DNA of 64,000 bases from Erysipelotrichaceae bacterium 66202529. GTDB taxonomy: Bacteria > Bacillota_I > Bacilli_A > Erysipelotrichales > Erysipelotrichaceae. Both the position numbers and the translations under genes were made by a program. The notes beneath the pieces are model-generated. The model saw nothing but the letters and a program-made list of their open reading frames with translations, searched no databases and was not told where the DNA came from. The stretch spans positions 496,001-560,000 of the forward strand of contig CP046174.1 in NCBI GenBank assembly GCA_017161075.1. Reading direction: 5' to 3'. Shown one piece after another: positions 32,545-42,226 of this stretch (position 1 is its first letter; the number at the start of each line of letters is the position of its first letter).

Positions 32545-35001
32545 ATGATTAAGGTTAGCGAGGCATTTGCACATGCCGCTGGTGCTGATGTAATACATCC
32601 GGCATCGTATATCGTCCTTGGTGATGAACGTATCGTTCCTGTCTCTTATCAGCTGCAGGATGCTGTTTATGATGAGGATTCCCAGAATTTTCTGGGAACC
32701 TTCATCTCCCGTTATGGGGAAATGGTGTTAATTTTAGAACGCGAATTGCCATTACAGGATGAACAATTCCAATTATATACCGGTTTTCAGCTTGCGGATG
32801 GCAGCATGGAATATGTAACACAGGGAACATTTTATATTTACGAGGTACAGGAGGAGCAGCACGACATTCAGAAAACAATACGGTTTGCGGATGCGAGAAT
32901 CCTTTTTAACAAACCATTGCAGGAGGTAACATATCCGCTGAGTGTGAAGCAAATGCTGGATACGGTATGTGAACAGGTACAGGTGCCATGTATGGATATC
33001 ACCGGTTTACCGAATGCAGACTTTATTATTAACGAGGAGGTGTACTGGGGAGAAAATGCGACCTGTGCGGATGCGGTTAAGGTAATTGCACAGGCTGTCG
33101 CAGGGTTTGCGCTGATAACAACGGATGGCGCGCTTTGTATCAGATGGTTCTTTGATACTGTATCCCAATGGAATGCGGATACCTATTTTACACTGGAAAG
33201 TCACGATGTGTTTGGGCCTGTCAATTCGGTTGTATTGGGCAGACAGCCCCAGAATGACAATATTTATCTTCGGGATGAGGAAAGTGTGAAAGCAAATGGC
33301 TTGTGTGAATTTCAAATCAATGATAATCCGATTCTTGATCTGGATCGTAAAACAACAATTCAGCCAATTTTCGAGCGTCTTAAAGGCTTCAGCTACACGC
33401 CGCTGCATATGGAAGGGAAAGGAAACCCTGCCCTGGAAAGAGGAGACCGTCTGCAGGTAACACTATTGCAGGATACGCATATGGATTCTTATGTATTCCA
33501 ACACGAATTGAGCTTTGACGGTGCTCTGATTTCCACGGTGGAAACACCGGCGCTTACCAAAACACAAATTGAATACAGCGCAGCGGATTCCATCGAAAAG
33601 CGAATTCTGCAAACAGAGCTGAAGGTTGATAAGGTCAAAGGAGAAATCACATCACAGATACAGGATACGGTTACGAAGGTGGAAAGAATCGAGGCTAGCA
33701 GGCGATATGAAGTAAAGGTGCAGTCCGGCAATGGCACGGTCTTTCGCAATGGAGATATTGATACCGTGCTTTCTGTTCAGATTTTATCTTGGGATGAGGA
33801 TATCACATCTGTAGTATCGGATGAGGCAGTAAGCTGGACTCGGATATCCGCAGATACCACAGGAGATAAAACCTGGTCCCGTACAGGGAAAAGCGTACAG
33901 ATTACAGCGGCAGATTTTACAGATTCTGCAATCTTTACGTGTGAATGGAACGGATACCGCACACTGCTTTCTCTCGTGAATGTTTATGACGGGCAAAAGG
34001 GAGCACCGGGTAAGGCAGGAGAAGATGGAAAGACAACTTATTTTCATGTAAAATATGCACCCGTTGAAAATCCGAGCGATGACCAGATAAGTGAAACGCC
34101 GAATAGTTATATAGGTACATATGTGGATTATTCCCCGGAAGACAGCACCATGGCGGCTGCATATACCTGGGCGAGAATTCAGGGAAAAGATGGAATCCAC
34201 GGAATTAACGGAGCTGACGGGAAAACCTCCTATCTGCATATTCGGTATTCGGATGACGGTGGGCAGACCTTTACATCTTTGGATGGGAAAACACCGGGTA
34301 TTTATATCGGGCAATATACTGATTTTACACAGACGGACAGTCCGGATGTCACTGCCTATACCTGGGCAAAGGTCAAGGGTGACAATGATATCATAGCATC
34401 CAACACTGCACCTGAGCGTAAGGATTGTATGTGGTTAGATACTACAATCGCTCCGGGAATGCTGAAGAAATACAATACGGAGACAGAGATATGGGAGGTT
34501 GTAAATGATTTTACTGCAGATATTGATGCTGTTGAACAGACTGTTACGAATTTCTATAATACAGCAATTCAACAAACCAGAAGTGAAATCATTTCGACCG
34601 TTATGGATGGCTATATCTCAAAAGATGATCAGGGGAATATTGAACAAAGCATTAAGGAATCTGTTATGGAACAGACGAAGGATGCAATCAATATAAATTT
34701 TAAAACAACCAGTGAACTGATAAGCAGCTTAAAGGGTGTTGTAGATACGAATAAGGAGGAAATAAACAAATTTATTCGATTTATTGAAGGTCGTATTGAA
34801 CTGGGTGAAAATAGCTCTGCGTTTTCCCTGGAAATTACAAATGAAAAAATATCTTTTCAGGACAACGGCTCAGAAATTGCGTATATATCTAATTCACAGC
34901 TTGTTATTACAGACGCGAATATCAGAAACAGCTTGTCCATAGGAAAATTTCATTTCATTCCCCGAAGCAATGGTAACATGTCAATCAAATATATATCATA
35001 G
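32545..35001 (+). CDS. Tail-associated baseplate/hub protein with repeated fibre modules
   Basis: This 818-residue protein has an N-terminal part (about residues 1-370) that looks like the phage baseplate hub (Tal/gp27-like) of siphoviruses. A helical segment (about 350-395) follows, then an Ig-like part and a short collagen-like patch (GQKGAPGKAGEDGKT). Two related modules of about 60 residues come next (about 497-556 and 560-615), both ending in AYTWA+.+G. The C-terminus is coiled-coil-rich. No peptidase motif is evident. It should connect the tube to the receptor-binding fibre. Confidence 0.75.
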   Translation: MIKVSEAFAHAAGADVIHPASYIVLGDERIVPVSYQLQDAVYDEDSQNFLGTFISRYGEMVLILERELPLQDEQFQLYTGFQLADGSMEYVTQGTFYIYEVQEEQHDIQKTIRFADARILFNKPLQEVTYPLSVKQMLDTVCEQVQVPCMDITGLPNADFIINEEVYWGENATCADAVKVIAQAVAGFALITTDGALCIRWFFDTVSQWNADTYFTLESHDVFGPVNSVVLGRQPQNDNIYLRDEESVKANGLCEFQINDNPILDLDRKTTIQPIFERLKGFSYTPLHMEGKGNPALERGDRLQVTLLQDTHMDSYVFQHELSFDGALISTVETPALTKTQIEYSAADSIEKRILQTELKVDKVKGEITSQIQDTVTKVERIEASRRYEVKVQSGNGTVFRNGDIDTVLSVQILSWDEDITSVVSDEAVSWTRISADTTGDKTWSRTGKSVQITAADFTDSAIFTCEWNGYRTLLSLVNVYDGQKGAPGKAGEDGKTTYFHVKYAPVENPSDDQISETPNSYIGTYVDYSPEDSTMAAAYTWARIQGKDGIHGINGADGKTSYLHIRYSDDGGQTFTSLDGKTPGIYIGQYTDFTQTDSPDVTAYTWAKVKGDNDIIASNTAPERKDCMWLDTTIAPGMLKKYNTETEIWEVVNDFTADIDAVEQTVTNFYNTAIQQTRSEIISTVMDGYISKDDQGNIEQSIKESVMEQTKDAININFKTTSELISSLKGVVDTNKEEINKFIRFIEGRIELGENSSAFSLEITNEKISFQDNGSEIAYISNSQLVITDANIRNSLSIGKFHFIPRSNGNMSIKYIS

Positions 35002-35013
35002 GAGGTATAAACT

Positions 35014-37452
35014 ATGTCATCATTAGTTTTAACACTAACAGAAAGTAATAGCAGTGTCGCTAATAATACTTCCGATGTCACAGTCGCCGTTACTGTAAAA
35101 TTCACAGACGGCTGGTGGGCGGCGGCAGATGCAGGAAGCAGTATGACTGTAACCTGTAATGGCACCAGCAAGACTTTAAAATTCGGTGCCTATAATATAG
35201 GCGCAAATGGTTCAAAAAATTTAGGCTCTGTAAAATTTACAGGAATTAAACATAATTCTGACGGAAGTAAGACTGTCAATGCCAGTGCATCATGGACAGT
35301 ACCGTATTCCGGAGGATACAAAGTCAGCGGTTCTGCTTCTCTCACTTTGAAAAAGATAGCCAGAGCTTCTTCCATTAGCTCAATCAGTGGCAGTACCTTA
35401 GGTTCACCAGTCACAGTAAACATTACTCGATTGGATAGTACCTTTACGCATACTGTAACCTATAAATTTGGATCTTCAACACAATCTTTTACCGGAAAAG
35501 CCACATCCTGTACCTTTACGCCGGCTTTAAGTGATGCATCACAGATTCCTAATGCAACCTCTGGAACAGCCAGTATCACTATTCAGACTTATTCCGGCAG
35601 TACTGCTGTTGGTTCTGCCGTTTCAAAATCATTTACACTAAATCTGCCGGCATCCGTTGTTCCCTCCATCAGCGGTCCGACTATAAGCAGAGTAGATAAT
35701 GGTGTTCCCTCATCATGGGGAATCTATGTCAAGGGCTATTCCAAAGCAAGTGTGAGTATTGGTGGTACTGGTGTTTATGGAAGCAGTATTTCCACCTATA
35801 CCATTAGTGGCGGTGGCAGTAATGAAAATAAAAACGCCTTAACAACCGGAACTTTGAATACACCGGGAACGATTACCTTTACAGGTACTGTTAGAGACAG
35901 CAGAGGAAGGGCGGCAAGTGCTTCAGCTTCCATTACGGTTCTTGATTATAGTGCACCTACGGTCTCATTAACTGTGGAACGATGCAATTCAGATGGATCT
36001 GCTAATACAGAGGGTACTTATGTAAAAGCAGCAGCTGTTTATTCTTATACTTCTCTCGGGGGGAAAAACAGCATTGTTGAAAAAAATATAACCATAGGAT
36101 CATACACAAATACAGCATTCAGCAGTGGGAATGCTATTGTTATCGGCGGTGCTCTTTCAATTGATCAGTCATATATTGCCACGGTGACAATAAAAGACAG
36201 CCTTGGAAAAACAGCATCTGCTCAGACCACCGTGCCTACAGGTGCTGTTACAATGGATTTCAAATCCGGCGGTAAGGGTGTGGCTTTTGGGAAGGTTTCA
36301 GAAACGGATAATCGATTAGACAGTGCATGGCCTGTTTATGCGCAGGGGCAGCGTCTTGCCAATATAGCGGAAACCTGTATCAATCGGGGAACCATACCAG
36401 GAAATGCTGACTTAAATGGCTATAAAGCTACTGGCTTCTATCATCAGCCAAGCAATGCAAATGCTGCTACAGGCAGCCACTATCCAATCGCAGAGGCCGG
36501 TCTTCTTCTTGTATATAATGCCGGATATGTTTATCAGACCTATTATCATTATTATGGAAATGGTGTGTGGACAAGAACACTTTATAATGGTACCTGGAGT
36601 GGCTGGGTGAAAACAGCAAAAACGTCCGATACGATGACGCCTGCAACCCATAATCATTCTTATGCGACATGGCTTGGCGCACAATATGCATCTGGTGGTG
36701 ACTGGATGGGCTGGTATAGTGCTTATGGTGGGTCACGGCGCGGATATATACAGCATTCTGGGTCAGATTTTCGTTTTATAAATGAAATAAGTGGTGCCAA
36801 AATATATTTCAATCAAAGTGTCTGGTCTCCTGGCTTTCGTATTGATGGAACGAGCGGTTCCCGCTCCCTTGCATGTTATTGGGCTGATGGTGCTTTACAT
36901 GATATAGTTTCCATAGGGAGTGATAATCTCGCTAATTATCATGGTCCTGCAGATTTCTCGCGTGAAACTGTCACAAATATTCGCGGAAAGTATGTTAAGC
37001 TTTATAACCACTCCGGAGGATACTGCAGAGTAAATGGTGCGGCGATAACCTCAGATAAAAATCTGAAAACAGACGTACGTAAATTCAATGAAGCGCATGA
37101 GATATTTTTTAAGAAGCTACAGCCACAGATTTTTAAATATGAAAACGGAACCGCCAGGCGTGACCATTTTGGCTTTATCGCACAGGATGTGGAGCAGGCA
37201 TTATATGCTGCTGGCCTTTCCACTCATGATTTTGCAGGTGTCATCATCGATAAGCATATCACTCGAACGGAGGATGACACGGATGTAAACAGTCTTGTGG
37301 ATAAAGGAATCACTGAAATGCATTTACTGCGTATGGAGGAATTCATCGCCTTGAATACCCATATGCTGCAGAAAGCATATGCAAAAATTGAAGCCTTAGA
37401 AGGTGAACTGACAGCGTTAAAAGCTGCATCAAATGGGAATGCAGCAAAATAG
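35014..37452 (+). CDS. Receptor-binding tail fibre: DUF859-like body with C-terminal S74 chaperone
   Basis: This 812-residue structural protein is rich in Ser, Thr and Gly with beta repeats through residues 1-430, as in DUF859 phage minor structural proteins. A middle part (about 460-670) of Trp/Tyr/Gly-rich segments is a likely carbohydrate-binding tip. The C-terminus is an intramolecular chaperone of the S74 family: Ser680 begins SDKNLKTDV, followed by FGFIAQDVEQAL. S74 domains trimerise the fibre and cut themselves off before that Ser. This is the likely host-range determinant of the particle. GGAGGTA precedes the ATG. Confidence 0.82.
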   Translation: MSSLVLTLTESNSSVANNTSDVTVAVTVKFTDGWWAAADAGSSMTVTCNGTSKTLKFGAYNIGANGSKNLGSVKFTGIKHNSDGSKTVNASASWTVPYSGGYKVSGSASLTLKKIARASSISSISGSTLGSPVTVNITRLDSTFTHTVTYKFGSSTQSFTGKATSCTFTPALSDASQIPNATSGTASITIQTYSGSTAVGSAVSKSFTLNLPASVVPSISGPTISRVDNGVPSSWGIYVKGYSKASVSIGGTGVYGSSISTYTISGGGSNENKNALTTGTLNTPGTITFTGTVRDSRGRAASASASITVLDYSAPTVSLTVERCNSDGSANTEGTYVKAAAVYSYTSLGGKNSIVEKNITIGSYTNTAFSSGNAIVIGGALSIDQSYIATVTIKDSLGKTASAQTTVPTGAVTMDFKSGGKGVAFGKVSETDNRLDSAWPVYAQGQRLANIAETCINRGTIPGNADLNGYKATGFYHQPSNANAATGSHYPIAEAGLLLVYNAGYVYQTYYHYYGNGVWTRTLYNGTWSGWVKTAKTSDTMTPATHNHSYATWLGAQYASGGDWMGWYSAYGGSRRGYIQHSGSDFRFINEISGAKIYFNQSVWSPGFRIDGTSGSRSLACYWADGALHDIVSIGSDNLANYHGPADFSRETVTNIRGKYVKLYNHSGGYCRVNGAAITSDKNLKTDVRKFNEAHEIFFKKLQPQIFKYENGTARRDHFGFIAQDVEQALYAAGLSTHDFAGVIIDKHITRTEDDTDVNSLVDKGITEMHLLRMEEFIALNTHMLQKAYAKIEALEGELTALKAASNGNAAK

Positions 37453-37496
37453 ATCCTTCTCTTTGCCCATAACCGATTCTTGAAAGGAGAATGCGA

Positions 37497-37898
37497 ATGA
37501 AAGAATTATGTACGAATATAGCAGCAGATTTCCAAATGATCTTTATTTGTTATACAGTCCTTTTGCTTGCCATAGCAGCTAACATTGTATTGAGTCTTTA
37601 TTATAATATAAGCATATCCAAAGAAATTTTTGAAACAAAACGCTTAATAAAGGGAGTAAAAAAAGCAATTGTCTTAATGCTTGGTACCCTGCTCATGGTT
37701 GCGTCTGTCGATGCTGCCACCATATGGCTCACACAATCCGCTGTAAATATCAATGAGCAAACACATGAATTCATTACTGTCGCAATGATCGCAGCTACAA
37801 TAGGTGTAGCCGCATGGCGTTATATAAAAGATGCTTATCAAACATTTATTCATATTTTAAATAGCGGCATCGTTAGTGCTAAGCATAAAAAAGAATAA
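37497..37898 (+). CDS. Holin
   Basis: This 133-residue protein has three hydrophobic segments (about residues 13-35, 57-78 and 88-107) and a Lys-rich tail (SAKHKKE). It matches phage holins in size and topology and lies just before the endolysin gene. I choose ATG 37497, seven bases after AAAGGAG, rather than ATG 37491, which is too close to it. It would permeabilise the membrane so that the endolysin can reach the wall and release particles. Confidence 0.78.
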   Translation: MKELCTNIAADFQMIFICYTVLLLAIAANIVLSLYYNISISKEIFETKRLIKGVKKAIVLMLGTLLMVASVDAATIWLTQSAVNINEQTHEFITVAMIAATIGVAAWRYIKDAYQTFIHILNSGIVSAKHKKE

Positions 37899-38141
37899 TG
37901 ACAGTCTGTTCAGCCTTATATTCTACAAAATAAAAGATAAAGCAGAATACATATAGGAAGCAACGAATAATGCCAAGCTTCTCATGGTGTAAGGAAAGCT
38001 GTTGACAACCGTCTTACTCTGTTTATAAGAGACATAAAAACAAGGTGTTATCAGCATGGATAGACTATAGACCTGTTTATTAAGCATTGGGTTTATCGCA
38101 TATTATGAAGCTAGAAAATCGTAAAAATCAAGGAGAATAAA
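37899..38141 (+). promoter_or_regulatory. Holin-endolysin spacer with a possible promoter
   Basis: No gene is visible in 243 bases. A promoter-like pair, TTGACA (38002-38007) and TATAAG (38024-38029), is separated by 16 bases. It may give the endolysin gene an extra promoter. The remainder is AT-rich. Confidence 0.35.
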
Positions 38142-38963
38142 ATGACATTTAAAAAGAGAACCAGCCTGTCCACATTATCAGATAGTAAATGGATGGAATG
38201 GGCGATACATAGAACCGGAGTACCCATGCCCAACTGTGTAACCTATGCTACAGCCAGAATCAGTGAAATCCTGAATCGAAGGGAATATCTGGATGACCCC
38301 CGCATCAATGGGGCACAGGAGTTGTGGACACATTACTCACAGGGCTTTCACCAATCCAGATATGCACAGCCTGGAGCACTCATGATATGGAGCTATGGCA
38401 GATATGGTCATGTAGCTGTTTGTGAAGAGCTGATTGATACGGACACAATAACGTGGAGTCAGTCAAATTATGGAGGAGCAATGTTTGAATACGTAAAGGG
38501 GAATCCAAACGGATACAAAGGAATGCAGTTTCTGGGGTATCTCATCCATGATGAGCTGTTAAAAAATCAGCAAACCGCATCAGCTTCACCCGCACCTGCA
38601 ATCAAGCCAGGGAAAAAAGTAAGAATAAAGGATACCGCTACAACGTATGCAAGCGGGGAGCGTATTCCGTCATGGGTAAAGAGCAAATCCTTCACCGTTT
38701 CACAGGTCAGTAAAAACAAAGCCTTATTAAAAGAAATCTTATCTTGGGTTAGACTAACGGATTTACAAATTCAGAAGACACAAAGCACAGGACTGCAGAT
38801 TGGAAACAGGGTTCGTATCAAAAGGTCTGCCACTGTCTATGCGAGCGGACAGCATATTCCCAGCTGGGTCAAGGAGCAGACCTACACGATCCAACAAATC
38901 AAAGCTGACCGTGTACTCCTGAAGGAAATTCAAAGCTGGGTACTTTTACAGGATATTGAGTAG
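38142..38963 (+). CDS. CHAP-domain endolysin with two C-terminal wall-binding repeats
   Basis: This 273-residue lysin has an N-terminal CHAP domain (about residues 10-140). Cys32 (PNCVTYATA) and His90 (YGHVAVCEE) are the catalytic pair of an amidase or endopeptidase. Two C-terminal repeats of about 54 residues (about 155-209 and 219-272) share VRIK..AT.YASG..IPSWVK and end in LLKEI.SWV.L.D, an SH3b-like module of clostridial wall enzymes. AAGGAG precedes the ATG. There is no signal peptide, so release depends on the holin. Confidence 0.9.
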   Translation: MTFKKRTSLSTLSDSKWMEWAIHRTGVPMPNCVTYATARISEILNRREYLDDPRINGAQELWTHYSQGFHQSRYAQPGALMIWSYGRYGHVAVCEELIDTDTITWSQSNYGGAMFEYVKGNPNGYKGMQFLGYLIHDELLKNQQTASASPAPAIKPGKKVRIKDTATTYASGERIPSWVKSKSFTVSQVSKNKALLKEILSWVRLTDLQIQKTQSTGLQIGNRVRIKRSATVYASGQHIPSWVKEQTYTIQQIKADRVLLKEIQSWVLLQDIE

Positions 38964-39267
38964 CATTTACGCAGCTTGATATTGGATTGTATACATTTTT
39001 ACAATTTAAAAAATCATCAAAAGCAGGCGTTTAAAATCAGGAAAAATGGAGAGAATGTCAGAGAAATGGTCTGATATTCTTTTCTTTTAAAATTTTCATA
39101 AATCGTGGAAGCGGTATCCTTTCTCCCGTATTGTCACAAAAGGGAAGAAAGACCATAAAATAGCGGGAGAAGGGAGGCTTTGCGCACGTCGCGTGCAGGA
39201 TTTGTATTTGTAATTATGTGTAAAATAATGTAAAATAAAAGGCGAGCTGGAAGGAGTAGTTAAAGTT
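38964..39267 (+). promoter_or_regulatory. Structured leader and promoter zone of glgP
   Basis: These 300 bases hold no gene. A stem TCTCCCG/CGGGAGA spans 39122-39170 and extends inward with TATT/AATA. A second small stem, GCACG-TCG-CGTGC, lies at 39184-39196. TAAAAT elements near 39221-39237 are likely -10 boxes. The hairpins may end transcription from the tail locus or fold in another RNA. No T tract follows the first stem. Confidence 0.4.
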
Positions 39268-41679
39268 ATGGCTAACGAATTTAAGAATAAAAATGAGTTC
39301 AAAGAGGAGTTTCAAAGAAGAATTATTGAGCGCTACGGCCGTTCATTTGAACAGGCCCACATCACTGAAAAATATATGATCCTGGGAGAAATGGTTCGTG
39401 ATTATGCAAGCATTCACTGGAATGCCAGTAAGAATGTGGTCGCTGAAAAGCAGGAAAAGCAGATGTACTATTTTTCCATGGAATTTCTTATGGGGAGATT
39501 GCTTACAAATAATCTGATGAATCTGGGTATCTACGATATCGCAAAAGATGGTCTGGCAGAGCTTGGTCTTGATATCAATGAGTTGGAGGATTTGGAAAGC
39601 GATGCAGGCTTAGGTAACGGCGGTCTAGGACGTCTTGCGGCATGCTTCCTGGATTCTCTTGCCAGTCTGAATCTGGCGGGGCATGGAAACTGTATCCGTT
39701 ATGAATATGGTCTGTTCAAACAGAAAATCGTAAACAACGAACAGGTGGAGGTACCTGACCAGTGGCTGTCCTTAGGCAATGTCTGGGAAGTGCGGAAACC
39801 GAAACATGCTGTCAACGTCAACTTTGGCGGACACGTAGACATGTGGATGGGAGAAGACGGGAAAGCAATCGTGAATCATGTACCTTCCCTAATTGTACGA
39901 GCTGTGCCTTATGATATGCCAATCGTCGGACAGAACACCAATTTGACCAATACACTGCGACTGTGGAGTGCAGAGGTTGCGGATGATGCCTGTGATGCAA
40001 GCAGTCTGAATGAATATGTAAATGAGGTACGTGAAATCTGCCGCAATGTTTATCCGGATGATTCCACTGAGCATGGTAAGATTTTGCGTCTGAAGCAGCA
40101 GTATTTCTTCGTTGCTGCAGGGCTGAATAATATTATTGAATCCCATATGTCCACCTATCACACACTGGACAACTTTGCAGAAAAGGTTGCGATTCAGTTG
40201 AATGATACCCATCCGGTATTGTGTATTCCGGAGCTTATGCGTATTCTGATGGATGATTACAAGTATGACTGGGATCAGGCATGGAATATCACGAAAAACA
40301 CAATGGCATATACAAACCATACAGTATTGAGCGAAGCTCTGGAAAAATGGCCGATACAGTATGTAAAAGATCTGCTGCCACGTGTGTTCATGATTATTGA
40401 AGAAATCGACCGGCACTTTAAATATGAAGTAAGCCACGATATGGGTAGATCCGATTTGATGAACGAGTGCTGTGTTTTGAAGGACGGACAGGTGCATATG
40501 GCAAATCTTGCTATCATCGGTTCTCACAGCGTGAACGGTGTAGCTGCACTGCACACAAAGATTTTAAAAGAGGATGTTATGAAAAATTTCAACGACATCT
40601 ATCCAAATAAGTTCAATAACAAGACAAACGGTATTACACACAGAAGATGGCTGTTATATTCCAATCCTCAGCTGAGCAGGCTGCTGGAAAAGACTATTGG
40701 CCCGGATTTCAAAACAAATCCGGAACGTCTGCAGGATCTGATGAAGTATGTGGATGATAAAGATCTGCAAAAGGAATTTATGGATGTAAAGATGGAGCGT
40801 AAAAAAATCCTAGCGGCTTATATCAAGGAAACACTGCATATTGATGTGGATGTCAATTCCATCTTTGATGTACAGGCAAAGCGTCTGCATGCATACAAGC
40901 GTCAGCTCTTAAATGTCATGAACATCATTGACCTGTATTTTCGCATGAAGCAGGACCCATCCTTCCGCATTTATCCAAGAACCTTTATCTTTGCGGCGAA
41001 GGCAGCGCCAAGCTATACGTTCGCTAAAGAGGTTATCAAGCTGATTCACTGTGTGGCAGATAAGATCAACAATGATTCTGATGTATCTCCATATATGAAG
41101 GTTGTCTTTATTCCAAATTACGGTGTAAGCATTGCGGAAATCCTGATGAATGCAGCCGATGTATCAGAACAAATTTCCACAGCAGGAAAAGAAGCAAGCG
41201 GTACCGGAAATATGAAATTCATGATGAACGGGGCAATCACCCTGGGAACCATGGATGGTGCCAATGTGGAAATCGTTGAGAAGGTCGGATATGACCATGC
41301 GGAGATTTTTGGTCTCCGTGCGGATGATGTTGCGCTTGTCAAGCATGAAAATACGTATGACGTATGGCGAAAATACAACGATAACCCGAACATTCAGAAG
41401 GTGGTAAACAGCTTCGTGGATTCTACGTTCTCCAACGATCCAAAGGATTTTAAACAGATTTACAATGAACTGATGTTCAAGAATGATGAATATCTGCTGC
41501 TGGCTGATTTTGAAGCATATTCCCATGCACAGAAAAATATCGAGGAACGCTATCGCAATAAGGAAGCGTGGGCAAAAACCTGCCTGATCAATATTGCGCA
41601 GTCAGGATATTTCTCAAGTGATCGTACAATTAAGCAGTATGCAGAGGAAATCTGGAATATTGAACCTGTTCAAATGTAA
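39268..41679 (+). CDS. glgP: Glycogen/starch phosphorylase
   Basis: This 803-residue GT35 enzyme releases glucose 1-phosphate from the ends of glycogen chains. The pyridoxal phosphate lysine is Lys650 in GTGNMKFMMNG. Other signatures include SDAGLGNGGLGRLAACF near residue 112 and AKRLHAYKRQLLN near residue 542. GGAAGGAG precedes the ATG. Its product feeds the phosphoglucomutase at 7332. The pullulanase 2 kb downstream removes the branches that stop it. Confidence 0.96.
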   Translation: MANEFKNKNEFKEEFQRRIIERYGRSFEQAHITEKYMILGEMVRDYASIHWNASKNVVAEKQEKQMYYFSMEFLMGRLLTNNLMNLGIYDIAKDGLAELGLDINELEDLESDAGLGNGGLGRLAACFLDSLASLNLAGHGNCIRYEYGLFKQKIVNNEQVEVPDQWLSLGNVWEVRKPKHAVNVNFGGHVDMWMGEDGKAIVNHVPSLIVRAVPYDMPIVGQNTNLTNTLRLWSAEVADDACDASSLNEYVNEVREICRNVYPDDSTEHGKILRLKQQYFFVAAGLNNIIESHMSTYHTLDNFAEKVAIQLNDTHPVLCIPELMRILMDDYKYDWDQAWNITKNTMAYTNHTVLSEALEKWPIQYVKDLLPRVFMIIEEIDRHFKYEVSHDMGRSDLMNECCVLKDGQVHMANLAIIGSHSVNGVAALHTKILKEDVMKNFNDIYPNKFNNKTNGITHRRWLLYSNPQLSRLLEKTIGPDFKTNPERLQDLMKYVDDKDLQKEFMDVKMERKKILAAYIKETLHIDVDVNSIFDVQAKRLHAYKRQLLNVMNIIDLYFRMKQDPSFRIYPRTFIFAAKAAPSYTFAKEVIKLIHCVADKINNDSDVSPYMKVVFIPNYGVSIAEILMNAADVSEQISTAGKEASGTGNMKFMMNGAITLGTMDGANVEIVEKVGYDHAEIFGLRADDVALVKHENTYDVWRKYNDNPNIQKVVNSFVDSTFSNDPKDFKQIYNELMFKNDEYLLLADFEAYSHAQKNIEERYRNKEAWAKTCLINIAQSGYFSSDRTIKQYAEEIWNIEPVQM

Positions 41680-41687
41680 TAAACTGT

Positions 41688-41713
41688 AAGGACTGATAAA
41701 AACAGTCCTTTTT
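41688..41713 (+). terminator. Intrinsic terminator of glgP
   Basis: AAGGACTG (41688-41695) pairs with CAGTCCTT (41703-41710), followed by a T run, eight bases after the stop. Confidence 0.8.
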
Positions 41714-42214
41714 CTATTGGTGAAAAGGAAAACCACCAGTTCCACTTAATTTAGTCAACAAGTGGTTCTGATTGCAATAAAATAAAAGACCTGTTTAAGA
41801 AAACAGGTGCGGCTTCATGATTTCTGATATATTATATCTTTTATCAGGGCTTCTATGAAAATCCTGTACCCCCTGTGACTATGCCATACGTCTTGTGAGC
41901 CGTTAAGCACAGTATGCAAATATGAGATAGGAAAAATTCACATATGCAGAATAACAGTGAATATCACACATATACATAAGCAGCGAAACCATCCCGCATT
42001 ATAAATATAACGATGAAGCATCGACTAGATCCGGCAGTTTACCATAAAGTGAGTAAATCATGATTTATTTTGTGTTCAGTGAAAAGCTAGTTCCTAAAAC
42101 GGTGATAATCAGTACATGATCATCCTACAGAATCTGATAGTATACGCAGGTATGCATGAAAATACAAACATGGGTTGAAATATTTCTGTTTCACTTATAC
42201 AATGAGAAAAGGAA
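41714..42214. other. Gene-free stretch with small hairpins
   Basis: No convincing frame exists in 500 bases. A perfect stem ACCTGTTT-AAGA-AAACAGGT lies at about 41789-41808, a stem CCACTT/AAGTGG at about 41752-41765, and a palindrome AAATCATGATTT at about 42056-42067. None has a T tract or a known RNA pattern that I recognise. Confidence 0.4.
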
Positions 42215-42226
42215 ATGAGGGATAAT

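Noticed and set aside
27736..38963. Contractile (R-type) tailocin
   Set aside because: There is no sheath gene beside the tube gene and no contractile baseplate set; gene order fits a siphovirus-like flexible tail.
27164..39267. Complete prophage with attachment sites
   Set aside because: No integrase, terminase, portal or capsid genes were found, and a by-eye comparison of both flanks gave no shared direct repeat and no adjacent tRNA.
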